NCBI GenBank assembly: GCA_948474755.1
Contig: CAOLHI010001303.1
Location: 186,001-250,000 of the forward strand
Direction of reading: 5' to 3'
From: Ctenosaura bakeri
Lineage: Eukaryota; Chordata; Lepidosauria; Squamata; Iguanidae
DNA length: 64,000 bases
The notes below the pieces were generated by a model, which made no database searches, was not told where the DNA came from, and saw only the letters and a list, made by a program, of their open reading frames with translations. A program made the position numbers and the translations under genes. This document shows positions 9,732-20,908 of this stretch, piece after piece; position 1 is the stretch's first letter; each line of letters starts with the position of its first letter.

Positions 9732-10657
9732 GGGGAGCATATACCAGTATGTTAAAATCAGTAGGAAAAGATGCATGTTTAAACAGGCTACAATTTAAAC
9801 CTTCAAAGTACGCTGAACTGTTTATTTCTGGCATGCTCTGTTTGCAAACTCTAATAAGTTTGCAACACTTGTTTTGCTTGTGTTAATTAAGAACATATGT
9901 TAATTATGTTTATGTTAATTTACTAACAGGGGAACTGGGCTCTGCTTTGATTTAGTGGCACTTTTCCTGCACCCTTCTGCTAGTCTTTGCTGTCTCAAAA
10001 CATTTCTTAAAAATACTCAGGCAGCTGAGTACTTCTCTGAACCTCATACTGCATATGAGAGCGTGGTGGTTCAATTGCATTTCTGCAAATGTAACTACTG
10101 ATACAAAGAAGTAGCTTTACTAGTACAGAAAGTACTAGTGTCCTATATATTTGCTCTCCACTTCAGCTGAATTAAATGGAAATACAGTTCACTTGGAGTG
10201 GACTGATGGTTTTATCTTCTTGTCCCAGTTTGCAGGCTGTAGAGAATCATTCTTCTTGGGGCAAAAGTGCAGCTTCCCTTTACTATAGTATCTCACATCC
10301 CTGGGGAAATTTGCTACTCCAGTCATTGTCATGCTCAAAATAGGTAAGCTGGTATCTTCTTACTGCACCTGCTAGTGCTTTGCTGGCAAAGTGTGTAAGC
10401 TTTCAGGGTTAATAGAATTCTTCAAGCTAAAAAAGAATGAAGAGCCAAAGAAGCTTTACTGCTCGTGCTTTCTTATCACAAAGATGTTCATCCAATAAAA
10501 GAATCTCACAGGAGTAGAATTCACACATTCAACAGTTCACATATTCCAGCTTATTTCTGTCCACAGTTGTATTCTCTTCGCACATTACTGGAAACCTCTT
10601 ACATGGATGGTTGTCTGGACAGCACCTCACAGAAAGAAGAAGTGGATGTTTAAATAT
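9732..10657. other. Unique-looking sequence; first 117 bp duplicated at 13.15 kb
   Basis: 9732-9848 is closely similar to 13146-13262, with shared wording AGGAAAAGATGCA and TTTAAACAGGCTA. The remainder shows no gene or recognised repeat. Confidence 0.55.
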
Positions 10658-10790
10658 GGCCCTTTTCGCACGGGCCTTTTCTCGCGCGACAGCCCCGTGA
10701 GTCTCGCGGGAGTGGGAGCGTCGCTCCGCACGACACACTCCCACTTCCGCCAGGCTCACGGGGCTGAAGCGGCGTGAGCGCGGGTTTTTT

Positions 10791-10814
10791 GATTTTCGCT
10801 TCGAAGCGAAAATC
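10791..10814. repeat. Perfect 24-bp palindrome in copy C
   Basis: GATTTTCGCTTC is followed directly by its exact reverse complement GAAGCGAAAATC. It is the cleanest version of the family hairpin. Confidence 0.95.
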
Positions 10815-10979
10815 ACCTGCGCTCGCGCAACGCTCCCAGCGCCTGCACGCACTTACCTCTTGTGCGGAGCGTTGGGAGCCGGCTGGGTCGCGCTTCCTTC
10901 CCTCCGCCCCTGCAGAAGGAAGGGACGGGACGGGGCGGGGCGCTAGCGCGATGGACGCGACATGTCCTGCTTCGTGCAC

Positions 10980-11150
10980 GCGCGGGGGGGCGGACGCGAC
11001 AAGCACCTTTCTCGCGCGCGCCGGGGGGATGGAGGGGACAGGCTCCTTTCTCGCGTGCGTGGGGGTGGTGGAGGGGACAGGCTCCTTTCTCGCGTGCGCG
11101 GGGGGGACGGAGGGACAGGCTCCTTTCTCGCGCGCGCGGGGGGGGAATGG
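10980..11150. repeat. Degenerate G+C-rich tandem repeat in copy C
   Basis: Four imperfect units contain CTCCTTTCTCGCG followed by GCG and a G-run. They start near 11005, 11040, 11081 and 11118. Spacing is variable, about 35-42 bp. It is related in wording to the minisatellite of copy B but is not the same unit. Confidence 0.7.
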
Positions 11151-11310
11151 ACGGACGCGCGAGCCGCCTCCGCCTCCGGGAGGCTGCCGCTTCCCCGCTT
11201 GTTCCTTCGCCTGCGGAAGGAAGGAGGGGGAAGCGGCAGCCTCCCGGAGAAGGCTTCTTGTGCGAGCCGCCCTCTTCCGTCGCGCGAGCGCCGGCGCTGC
11301 AAAAAGGGCC

Positions 11311-11895
11311 AAAGTAAATTCACTTCTGTTTCACATGCTTGGGGTTTTTCATTCTATGAAAATATTTTTTAAATCACAAAATTAATGCTGTTTAAGATTT
11401 ATCACAGAACCACAAGGCAGCGCAAGACAATTTGCTGCCTGAGGCAGAGCAGTAAATGGCACCCTTTCTCAACTAAGGGCCTATTTTGTTGTAAAATAGA
11501 AATTCAGAAGACAAATGGATAATAAAAATAATTCTTTTATCTATTCTATTTAAAAGGAAAAAAACAGCAAACGTAGGTATTTATATAAAGACAATATACA
11601 AAAGAGAAAATGCAGTCAAAAAAGGTTAAAATGAACATGAGCAATTTTGGCAAGTAAAATAGCAAAATACAAAATATATCAAATAACAAAATACCACAAT
11701 AAAGCAGAATCAAACAAGATACTATACAAGGACAAATAGCAACAGCAGAGCAGATAAGCTCACTAAAGGAAACACCGCTCTAATAGAGGCTTCGCAGCTG
11801 CTTCAAATAATATTTACAGCTGAAGATTCTCTCTATCTCACTAATACACAATTAACCCTATAATGATTGAAGTTGTAAGTCTTGTCTATATTTCA
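11311..11895. other. A-rich non-coding stretch
   Basis: The block around 11500-11760 is rich in AAAATA and CAAAATAC words, like an A-rich LINE 3' UTR on the plus strand. No coding domain supports that reading. Confidence 0.4.
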
Positions 11896-12080
11896 ACACT
11901 TTTCACCCTACACTGTTATAGTGCTATTATTCCACTTTCAACATCTTATGGAATCCTGAGGTTTGTAGTGTAGGGAGCAGCATTTAGAATTCTTAGCCAA
12001 AAAGCTCTTTGGCCTCACTAAACCACAAACCCCAGAATTCCACAAGATGTTGTAAGTGGAAGTGTAGTGCGGAAAGGTGC
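11896..12080. mobile_element. Short GGCC-family MITE
   Basis: CCCTACACTGTTATAGTGCT and TTATTCCACTTTCAACATC lie on the left, with AGATGTTGTAAGTGGAA and GTGTAGTGCGGAAAGG on the right. The right arm has lost the segment with the usual ATAATAGCACTATAACA. The target triplet is unclear. Confidence 0.8.
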
Positions 12081-12906
12081 TAAGTCAAAATGCACACCCC
12101 CAAAGCCAGTGTATTTCAGAATGTAAAGCTTAAAATATCATAAACACTTACAGTATCTATATCTCAGGCAGTAGAAACCATAAAACAAAGCAAAACCCCA
12201 AAGTAAGTACTGTTTGCGTCCCTTTCATGATATCCAAAAGGCCCTCCAAAACTTTTAGCCTGGGTGAATTTATCTTTTGCTGCTCTGCGAGGTCTGCCAT
12301 AGCATATAGCCTTCAGTCTTAAAGTACTATACATCTCTAGTTTTAAAGCTCTTTTAAAGTATACAAAAAAGACACCCTCATTTTCACCTAGTCCCATTAA
12401 AATTCCTCTGTGTGAGTTTTTAAAATAAGGAGGAAGATCCCTCTCTTGCCCTAGTGCGGCAATATTGATCATGTGGCCTTTCAGATATTGCTGAACTGCA
12501 AATTCCTGCACCCCTACCCAGCATAACTAGTGGCAAACAATGCTGGAAAGCCATAAGATATTGAGGTCATCTTGATAAATTCTGGTAGTGGTGTCTTTAG
12601 GCCGAACTATGATTTTGTCTTGAGTTGTCTTGTAGCTGGAACTTCCAACATAATCCCCCACCATTAGCCACTAGAGCTTCTTCCTCTATATGCTCCTTGT
12701 AGGGCAGGGATGCGAAACATATAACCCTCCAGCTCCCGTCTGTTCTAGTGTTTTAGTGAGCACAGCTATTAGTTTGTGGGGATGGGAGTTCCAGTCTGGC
12801 AACATAGGAAGGGCTGCATGTCCCCCCACCAATGCAGTATGACTAACAGTGGGCTTGAAGAGTTCTTGAGCAACAGATTCTGGCCAAGAGCCACCAAGAC
12901 TCCCAT
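12081..12906. other. No gene recognised; transposon fragments likely
   Basis: A minus-strand frame of 115 codons (12164-12511) has no domain that I know. Wording near 12470-12510 (TTTCAGATATTGCTGAACTG) and 12775-12830 (GATGGGAGTTCCAGTCTGGC) resembles decayed pieces of a common lizard DNA transposon with GGGAGTTGTAGTCCAACAAC wording. I would not annotate a gene here. Confidence 0.4.
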
Positions 12907-13145
12907 TGTTGTTGTTGATTCTGCTGTGTTGCTTCAACTCATTTCATGTTTATGGGGACCCTAACTGGAACTTATCACAGGGTTTTCTTGGCAAAATTTG
13001 TCTAGAGGGGGTTGGCCTTTGCTGTCCTCTGGGCTGAAAGAGTGTGAATTGCCCAAAGTCACCTAGTGCGGTTCCATGGCCAAGCAGAGATTTGAACCCT
13101 GGTCTCCAGAGTCATAGTCCAGTGCTCAGACACTACACTGGCTCT
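12907..13145 (-). mobile_element. tRNA-derived SINE, antisense
   Basis: It runs from GTTGTTGTTGATTC through GGGGTTGGCC, GAATTGCCCAAAGTCACC and CAGAGATTTGAACCCTGGTC to ACACTGGCTCT. The B-box-like GATTTGAACCC is well kept. The copy is bordered on its right by 117 bp that also borders the copy at 9497. Confidence 0.82.
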
Positions 13146-13262
13146 TAGCATGCATATACCAGTACATTAAAATTAGCAGGAAAAGATGCACATTTAAACA
13201 GGCTATAATTGAAGCCTTCAAAGTACACTGAACTGTTTATTTCTGGCATGCTCTGCTTGCAA
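13146..13262. repeat. Duplicate of 9732-9848
   Basis: It shares GCATATACCAGTA, AGGAAAAGATGCA, TTTAAACAGGCTA, CTGAACTGTTTATTTCTGGC and ATGCTCTG with the sequence right of the SINE at 9497. The duplication therefore includes SINE plus flank, or the flank is an unknown part of the SINE. Confidence 0.75.
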
Positions 13263-13314
13263 CCCTGGTCTCTAGAGTTGTAATCCAGTGTTCAGACCAC
13301 TACTCTATGCTGGC
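13260..13314 (-). mobile_element. SINE head fragment, antisense
   Basis: AACCCTGGTCTCTAGAGTTG, then a segment ending CAGACCACTACTCTATGCTGG, repeats the tRNA-like head of the SINE at 12907. This gives a partial tandem arrangement. Confidence 0.75.
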
Positions 13315-14564
13315 AGAAGGTTGATCTGCTTTTTCATAGATGTGCCGTTGCACTGAGGAATGAAAGCTGCTCTTTCCTCCCTCTGCCTGTGCAGGGGGAA
13401 CTAGAGGTTTCTGAATGCATCTCTTGCCCAGCTGTCCTTGTACACTGAGAAAAGAAGGAACAAAGGACATCTCCTCTTTTTTTGGGTGTGCCAGAACAGC
13501 TGGATAACCCCCAGGACCCTCCAGTTGCCACTGCAAACCCAGGTACAAGAATTCATCTCCTTCCACAATGCCTACAAAAGATACTTACTCTGGTGTTAGC
13601 ATAAAGGATTCTGGCCATACAGTCAGGGAATGGAGGGCGGGGGGTGTCAAAGGGGACATCCCTCTGCATTGTGGCCCCAGTTGAAATCCCTCTTCATTTT
13701 CTTTATAAGGAAAAAAAGTTATTAGGATTATTCTAGCTGTAGACTCCTGGTAGATTGCTCACTCTGTCACTTTGTCATTTGTTGCACATTTTCCAAATCT
13801 TGCGAGGACCCCAAACCTGTCTCCTTTCACTGTTGTTTTGTCTGCCTTTATTCCACACACAATCCCTTAAAAGATCCCAGTTTCACTTTCCTTTATCAGT
13901 GGAAGTTTTATCTTTCAGTCACGGCCTTCTATTTAATATCTGCCATTTCACTCTAATGCTGTTTTGATTTAATACTGCCTCGAATGTATGGCTGCATTTT
14001 ACCATTATCTACTTTCCATTTTAAGAAAACAATTTACTGTCAATCACCCTGCTATGTCACACATGCTTTCAGGTAGGAATTCCACTGTACATATGGTCCT
14101 TTGAATCTTTCTCTGCACTGCCTGTTTTGTACTCTCTTTTTGGGTGTAGGTCATTAACACTGCTTCTGCTCTTGTCAATGTTTTATTCAAGTGTAAATTG
14201 TACATATGGCACTTTCTTTGGCTAAATGTAAATTCCACCCCCTGTCCCCCTGCAAACAAGTTGAAGGTCATTTTTACAATCTGTCCCAGATGGAGAAGTA
14301 GGGCAATTAATGCCAACCTAACTTATCACAAATACCTTCAAGGAGTAACGCTGTTGAGCATTGCATTTCCATATTGCTAGAAGTATGGGCCCTGCTGGCA
14401 CCATGGCTGAGCAGAGGGAAAATCATTGACAGTTCACTGGGGCATATTTGAAAGGCAGTTTGCAGATAGAGCCACTTGTATTCAGTGACACTTCTATCCA
14501 TTTACTTTAACAGAAAAGTTCTAAGCGGTCACTTTATTTTGATGCAGGGGAGATCAGCTCACTT
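13315..14564. other. No recognisable gene or repeat
   Basis: Short open frames on both strands (for example 13300-13566 minus and 13755-13967 plus) lack domains and overlap each other. I see nothing I can name. Confidence 0.5.
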
Positions 14565-14690
14565 TCTCTTTGAATCAGAGCTTGGAAACATTACATTTTT
14601 TGACTACAGTTCTCACAATTGCCCACCTAGGGGGAAGGTATTCTTTTTTTTTTTTTAAACTGACTTTTTCATGCTGTGCTTTTGATGTTG
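14565..14690. mobile_element. Palindromic MITE relic, second copy
   Basis: AATCAGAGCTTGGAAACATT, then TTTTTTGACTACAGTTCTCA, matches the arm of the copy at 3575. A T-run and ACTGACTTTTTCATGCTGTG follow. Only one arm is clear. Confidence 0.4.
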
Positions 14691-14694
14691 CATT

Positions 14695-15980
14695 TAGATC
14701 TGGTTACAGGCCTGGCTATGGGACAGAGACAGCTTTGGTTGCCTTGATGGATGACTTATGCTGGGAACTGGACAGGGAGAGCATGTCCCTGTTAGTTCTG
14801 CTGGCCCTCTTGGCAGTTTTTGACACCATTGGTCATGGTATCCTTCTGGCCTGCCTTGCTGGGATGGAACTTGGAGGCATTGTTCTACGTTAGCTCTTGG
14901 TCTGTGGGCTCCCGTAGGGCTTGATCTTATCTCCCACCTCTTTAACATCTACATGAAACTCTGGGAGATGTTGTCCAGAGTTTCAGGATCTGCTGCCATG
15001 AGAATACAAATGACACCCAACTCTGCTACTCCTTGCCATCCAATTTCAAGGAACCTTTTCTTGTTGCTAAACTAGTGTCTGCTGTTAGTAATGGACTGAC
15101 TGAGGACAGAGAAATTGAAGCTTAATCCAGACTAGTCAGAGGTACTATTGTTCAGCCAAAAGACGGAACAGGGAATAGAGGTTCAACCTGTGCTGGTCTC
15201 CATGAAATCTGATTCATAGTTTGAGTGTATGCCTAGATTTAGCTCTGATTTTTGAGACCCTGGTTTCAGCAGTGGCCAGAGGTGCACTTGTACAGTTAAA
15301 GGTTGTGCACCAACTATGCCCATTGCTAGAGATGTTACATCTGGCTATAGAGACACATACATGGATTACATCTCATTTGAATCACTGTAACACACTCTAT
15401 TTTGGTCTGCCATTGGAAACTGTTCAGAAATTTCATGGGGTCAAAAATACTTCAGCCAGGCTGCTGACTGGGTCTGGTTATAGGGATATATAACTGATTT
15501 GCTGAAACACCTCTACTAGCTACTGGTTCACGATCAGGCACAATTCCAAGTGGAGCTCATGACCTATAGGGACAATATGAAGGACCATATCTCCCTCTAT
15601 GAATTTGGCCATGTCTTGAGGTCTTCAGGATAGAGCCTTCTCTCTGTCCTACCACTTTCACTAGTATATCTGGTGGGAACACAGAAGATCTTCTTAATGG
15701 CTGCTCCCAGGCTCTGGAGCTCCCTTCTTAGAAAAGTTACATTAGCACTCTTTTGACCTTTTTGTTTCAGCAGGCCTTTGAGGGCTCAATGTTAAGGGGG
15801 GAAAGACTTTTCATGTGATCTGCTGTTTTATTTGTTGTTCTTTTTAATGGTATGTTTTTAATTTTATTGTTACCTTAGTTATATGTTAAACTTTTGTAGG
15901 ATGTAAAATTTTTAGGTGCATCTGTTTTACAACTTTTGTACAACACTGGGAAATTCCAGACATGGATAATGACGACAGCA
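14695..15980 (+). mobile_element. L2-like LINE ORF2 remnant and 3' end
   Basis: The first frame (about 14690-14893) reads GYRPGYGTETALVALMDDLC, WELDRESMSLLVLL and FDTIGHGILLACLAGMELGG. This is the RT finger and start of the palm (usual form AAFDTIDHGILL). Later frames give HLFNIYMKLWEML-like and NDTQLCYSLPS-like pieces, where the YADDTQ catalytic motif is disrupted to a stop plus NDTQ. The post-RT segment follows (ITSHLNHCNTLYFGLPLETV at about 15367-15430, and PRLWSSL near 15710). Many frameshifts and stops make it a pseudogene. It is the same general family as the LINE at 56-57 kb. Confidence 0.8.
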
Positions 15981-17394
15981 TCAACAAGCACAACAACAAC
16001 TGAGATCCTGTGTCACACGTGTAGCTACAATGTCATGGCTACACTCCACCTCCCAATCTGCCCCAATTTACCTAAAAAATCCAGATAGCCACAGTGAAGG
16101 AGGGAGTTCTGTGGCACTGGTGAACAAATCACTGACGGATTACCCTGTGTGGTCCTGTCACAACTCTAAATCACACCACAGCTCACTTCCAGGAGGGGGC
16201 TGGGTACATCAACCTTCAGAGCCCTGCTTCCCAGTGCTGCTGAACTCTGTCCCTTGGTATGGCTACCTGGATTTTAAGCTGGGTTTTTTTTCCAGGCATT
16301 TGTGGTCATGAGAATGGTGCCATATTCATAAATGAGAATACCAAATAGTTATGACATTGTAAGCTTAGCTTACAACATTGTAACTATATTACAGGATGCT
16401 AGCCAGTGGTGGTGGTGGTGATGATGCATAGCTATATACAAATTAGGCCACCTTGATTTTTCCCACTGTGTGAAAATTTCAGGATTTCATTCCCTAATTT
16501 TTATTATTGGTGGTGGAGGTGGTGTGTGTGTGTGTATGTCATGTGAGAAAGATTATCCAAGTTTTACAAGGGTGAGACACCATTCCCCATGGCACTAGCA
16601 CAGTTTCATTCCCCACTCCTCACCTGTGAGTGTTTTTGTATTACCACTGTATTAGGCAACCCCCAACAACTGTACTGGCAGCCTAGGGCATCATCATATT
16701 GTATCATTCACAATATCCCAGATCTAGCATCATTCCAAGTCTTTGTTTGAAGTAGTTGCCCCATGCATAGAAAACGGTATAGAAAGTTGTGAGTAGCTTT
16801 TCTTTTTCTGACATGTGAAAAAAAAGAAAAGAAAGAAAAGAATATCAGAAGATGTTATCTGAATAAAATGTTCCTCCTGAGGAATGTCAGGTTATCTCTA
16901 AGTGACAGCAATTGTATGGCACCCTTAATCTGGTTCCTTCATGGTTAATCAGAAGGTCTTTGTTCATTTTCTGTTTTGGTCAACTCCATGTTTGTGACGG
17001 GGATTTCAATGTTTCTTTAGTTATAGATTGATATACAGATAGATTCCTTACTTTTCTTCCTTCAACACATGGATTAAGGTGGATTACAATTTCCTCTCAA
17101 AGAGATAAAATTGTAAATAAGTAAGTGACAGTTTAAAAAAACCCTCTCATATGAAATAAAAAGTTTAAAAGTATCACACTATTGTGATTATGAGCCTAAA
17201 GAAGAAAGTCTTTAATATTTTCAAAAAACACTCAAGGCAAACAAGTACTGCAATGGGAGGAATTATGCAGCTGTGGTGCCATAACAGAAAAAGTCTTACC
17301 TGAGTGGTTCACTTCAGAATTTATAGACTAGTATCAAATTTCTTGTTTGGACTACTGTTCCACCATTTCCTTTACAGCTCCCTCATGCTCTTGC
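15981..17394. other. No recognisable gene; minor simple repeats
   Basis: A GGT-rich run lies near 16405-16425 and a GTGTG run near 16519-16534. An A/G-rich run lies at 16818-16842. No domain, SINE or MITE signature is seen. Confidence 0.5.
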
Positions 17395-17730
17395 TCACAT
17401 TGTTTTGAATGGTTCCCTATTCCATTTTTTAAAATGAATATAGGGTTCTGCTGAGTCCAAAGCCCTTCTATCAATGGAAGGAAGGGTTGCCAAGTTTTCC
17501 ACACAACAACATGGACAGATTGTCCATTCAAATATGAAGTTTTGTGGATGGGTTATGGGAATTTGTGAAGGTACAGTGGGTGAGTGTTGGATGTATACTA
17601 TAGATGCCTTTGTTTTTATGTCCATGACAAAATTGGCCACTGCCTTCCGGTAAGCCTCCTTAGCTTCCATGGGCTGAAGAGTCTGGTGGAAATCATCTGA
17701 CACTTGCATGGTGCTGTCTGGCAAAGATTT
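17395..17730 (-). other. Unidentified 109-codon open frame
   Basis: The minus strand is open for 109 codons with a mixed, non-repetitive composition (for example EAKEAYRKAVANFVMDIKTK). I do not recognise a family. There is no visible promoter, splice pattern or repeat context that would make it a gene. It could be a decayed retroelement or chance. Confidence 0.15.
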
Positions 17731-17805
17731 ATGCTGAGTCAGACATGGTTTCCTCTAAGTGGATGGCCGAAAAAGAGGTGATGTGGCCAGAGGGGTAGGT
17801 GCAAG

Positions 17806-18100
17806 GTTGTTATGTCTATAACTTGGTAATGGGGAAGGCCACATGCCAGAAAGATGATTGGGTCACCCCATATGTTTAGGTTGACAGTTAGCCCTTAAAA
17901 AGGCTGGGATCTGTCTGCACAATCCACCAGTTAGGCTTTATCCTAAGTGGTCATGTTTCACTGCTGACCATTTATGCTTTGTAAGAGGAAATTCTGTCCG
18001 TTTGTCTCCTAATGTTTTTCTTTCCTAATTGCTTTCTGGAATGTTTGCTGAAAGCCTTATCTTAGTGTGCAGCAATAAAACTGCCCTAAACTTAACATAA
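17806..18100 (+). other. Possible solo LTR-like segment
   Basis: The segment begins TGTTATGTCT and ends CTTAACA, a short TG...CA inverted pair. A CAATAAAACTG polyadenylation-like signal lies about 25 bases before the end. No matching target duplication is seen, and no internal retroelement region is attached, so this is only a suggestion. Confidence 0.2.
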
Positions 18101-18659
18101 TGTGTCTTTGGAACTGTTTTCCTGCTTCACTGAAAACTCCTGCCATGGCGAAGCCTCGCTTCACTGTCTGAACCCTGTGTATGCTCAGAGGTGCCATTTC
18201 CCCCTAATCCTGACACTATCTGCCTTCTCTTCCCTCCTCCTGTTTTCAGGGGCTGAGATATTTGTCTGTTGTATGCCCAGAAACAGTTGCATTGCACCAA
18301 AAGGCCAACTAAGCAGCAAAAGTCCCACCAAACGTTCTTTTTGTTCTAAAACTGGAAGGTCCAGTGGTGGCTCAAGCTCTCAGAGCACTTCATGAAGAAG
18401 CTTCCTCAGCCCACCGAAAGACTGGGATTTGCATTTTGCCCTTAGATGGCAGGTCAGCTCAAAACTGATGGTGAACATGTGAGGCAAGCCTATAAGGCCT
18501 CCTCAGGTCTCACAATAAGACAGCTTCACACAAGATGTCTGGGCTCCCACACAATTTGAGATCTCCTTAGAACTCGTAAGCCAATGCAAATCTCATGATG
18601 GCAAGCTGACCATTGTGAAAGAAGAAGTTTAGCTGATGAAAGCAATGTTCAGCTTACCA

Positions 18660-19440
18660 TTTCACAGATGAAAATCGGAAGACATGTGTCCAAGCAACAC
18701 CAGAGTGTAATTCAGGTGGCAAAGTCATTAATAAGGAAGAACACGCAAACTAGGGCCCTTTTTGCACGCCGTTTCTAAAGCGAGAGGGCCTCTTGAGTAA
18801 ATGGGAGGAGCAGTCTGCATGACGCATTCCCATTTACACGGCGCTCAAGGGCCTGACACGGACCGCACACACATTTTTTTTATTTTTGGCTTAAAGCCAA
18901 AAATGCTGCGCGGTTGCACATCGCTCCAAGGCCCCGTGTGCACTTACCTGCCCTGCAGAGGCTCGGGAGCCAGGTCAGTCACGCTTCCTGCCCCAGCACA
19001 GCCTACAGCTCCCAGGCTGCACTGCGGAAGGAAGGAGTGAGGCGGGGGCAGGGCATTCATGCCACTGGCAAGCCAGCTGCGGTGAGGAAGCAGAAGGGTT
19101 GTGAGCGCCTCAAGCAAGAGGCTGCTTGTGCAAACGCCGCCCTCCACCTCCATGAAAAGGTAAGGTGTGGAAAGGGCCTAGGAGAGAGTGTAGAAATTTG
19201 CACTAGCTAAAGTCTATTGGAAAGGGCACGATTTTCTTTGCTCCTGTCCTCTTCTCCCTGCTAAACTGAGTGCAAGGTACTTTGAACTCAATTTGCAGCA
19301 ATTGAAGTAAACTGAGGAATAAGGGGGAAAGTGGAAGGAGGAGAGAGAAACTGGGACATTTTGAAAGAGAAAGTGCGATCACAGAGGATTAATTGTTCCT
19401 GTCAAATTGGAAGGTGCTAACATGCTGAATGTGTTCACAG
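18660..19440 (-). mobile_element. Unclassified repeat R1, copy split by GGCC copy D
   Basis: This copy is in inverted orientation to the one at 8825-9150. It is cut between CGCAAACTAG and TAGGAGAGAG by copy D. Left half 18660-18753 and right half 19179-19440 join smoothly when one TAG is removed. Confidence 0.7.
18754..19178 (+). mobile_element. GGCC-family element, mid-size copy D
   Basis: Ends GGCCCTTTTTGCAC and GTGTGGAAAGGGCC are flanked by exact TAG triplets (18751-18753 and 19179-19181). The interior holds the TTTTTGGCTTAAAGCCAAAA hairpin at about 18889-18908 and the CAGCCTACAGCTCCCAGGCTG palindrome. A minus-strand donor-like CAGGTAAGTG lies at 18941-18950 and a plus-strand AAAAGGTAAG at about 19156-19164. 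Exact boundaries are proven by the empty site in the other R1 copy. Confidence 0.93.
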
Positions 19441-19890
19441 AAGACAGACCAACAACATTTGGCATGTAAAAGTCTGCCTCTATCACATGTGCTGTGCATA
19501 CTAAAAATTGGGGTGGTCTCTTATGACTGGCTGTTGCCTACTTTCACCTGATTAAGAGCTACATGATTTGGGGCATCCCATATCTCATCTCAATACAGAA
19601 CCAGATTTTAAGACCTCAAATACAGGATGTTTCTTACAAAATTGAATACCTGGGAGCCCTAACGGAAAGGCATTGTTGGATGAAAGCCAGATTACAAAGT
19701 ACTGTGGACTTCTGATTACTGTGAAAAATGAAAGAGAGGGAAACAGTGCACAGTTCGGTTGACTATGTTACGAAAATGTTGGTTTTGATCCAGCTGTGAT
19801 CAGATAAAATTTGCTGTCTTTTAATACAGGGAACAGGCAATTGTCTGCTTGTTACTGACTGCAACTAGTAAATCAGGAAGCTTTAACTAA
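19441..19890. other. No recognisable gene or repeat
   Basis: Ordinary sequence between R1 and a MITE. No domain, simple repeat or SINE signature is visible. Confidence 0.45.
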
Positions 19891-20119
19891 GGCCCTTTCC
19901 TCTACTACACTATTAAAGCATTATGATTCCATTTTAACTGTCATGGCAACATCCTATGAAATCCTGGGATTTGCAATTTAGAGAGGGGTATTTAAAATTC
20001 TCAGCCAGAGAACTCCTCTAGTGCCTCTAACCAAACAAAAAAATCCCAGAATTCCATAGGATGCAACCATAGAATTTAAAGCAGAAAACAGTCCTATAAT
20101 TATGTAGTCTAAAAGGGTC
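19891..20119. mobile_element. Short GGCC-family MITE, variant b
   Basis: It begins GGCCCTTTCCTCTACTACAC. Inner arms read TTTTAACTGTCATGGCAACA on the left and ATCCCAGAATTCCATAGGAT on the right, ending TCTAAAAGGGTC. This variant b carries TTAACTGYCATGG instead of TTCCACTTTCAAC. Other copies lie at 24261, 37985, 38759 and 51858. Confidence 0.78.
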
Positions 20120-20210
20120 TGTGTGTTCCTTTTGGTGCTAAGTGAAGTGGACGATACTGTTCCCCTTGGCCTTTGATAAACTCATGTAGTCCTGGGTACT
20201 TCAGTTTTAG

Positions 20211-20405
20211 GGTCTTTGTGCCCTGCATTGTTATGGTGCTGTTATTCTACTTTCAGCATCCTATGGAATGCTGGGGTTTGCAGTTTAGGAAGGGGCATTT
20301 CTCAGCCAGAGAGCTTTTTGACCCCAGTAAACTACAAACCCCAGAAACCCACAGGATGTTGAAAGTGGAATAATAGCACTATAACAGTATAGAGCGGAAA
20401 TGGCC
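20211..20405. mobile_element. Short GGCC-family MITE
   Basis: GGTCTTTGTGCCCTGCATTG and TTATTCTACTTTCAGCATCC lie on the left, with GATGTTGAAAGTGGAATAAT and GAGCGGAAATGGCC on the right. The left end is decayed. Confidence 0.83.
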
Positions 20406-20908
20406 TTAAACTCTGTGCCTTTTATGTTGTCTGGGATGACTTTTAATCTACTTTTATCTCATGTTGTATCATATTTACATTGATTTTAGTTTTGTTTGGA
20501 GACAAGATGCCCAGACAGCATCAGGTGACATGCAAAAGTTGAAAATAGAGAAGAGTAAAATGAATACGACATAAAGAAAACTTTTAAATGTAAGGCAAAT
20601 CCAAGTAATTGACTTTCCAGTTCCAAGCAGTTAATAGAGCTTAGTGTGAGGTTTTGACCTTTTCAGGAAGCAGTTTCACATCTTTGAACCTGGCTGCCAA
20701 AATGTGAAAGTGCACATACTACTCCTGAAGCAGCCCTGTTAATGGGCAGGCATTGTTGATGGTGCCAAATGCTTCGGGAAATGACAGGCTGGCAGTAAAA
20801 TAAAAATAAATAAATAAGGAAACCAACTGCTTATTTTTGGTGGATCAATCACCGGGGAAAGGAAGAGGCAGTTGAGACTTTCTAATTTAGTTGTATATAA
20901 ATGTACAA

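Larger units (their letters stand above)
10658..11310 (+). mobile_element. GGCC-family element, G+C-rich long copy C
   Basis: The left end GGCCCTTTTCGCAC is intact and the right end is GCAAAAAGGGCC. The flanking triplets (TAT, AAA) do not agree, so one end may be rearranged. It shares with copy B the left arm, the palindrome at 10791-10814, the CTTCCCTCCGCC/GGAAGGAAGG block, and G+C-rich tandem repeats. Those repeats at 10980-11150 vary on CAGGCTCCTTTCTCGCG. Open frames on both strands are composition artefacts. Confidence 0.85.

Noticed and set aside
10650..11385. Open frames of 126-220 codons on both strands
   Set aside because: Same reason: G+C-rich tandem repeat within GGCC copy C.
12164..12511. 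115-codon minus-strand frame
   Set aside because: No recognised domain, no splice or promoter context, and transposon-like wording in part of it.
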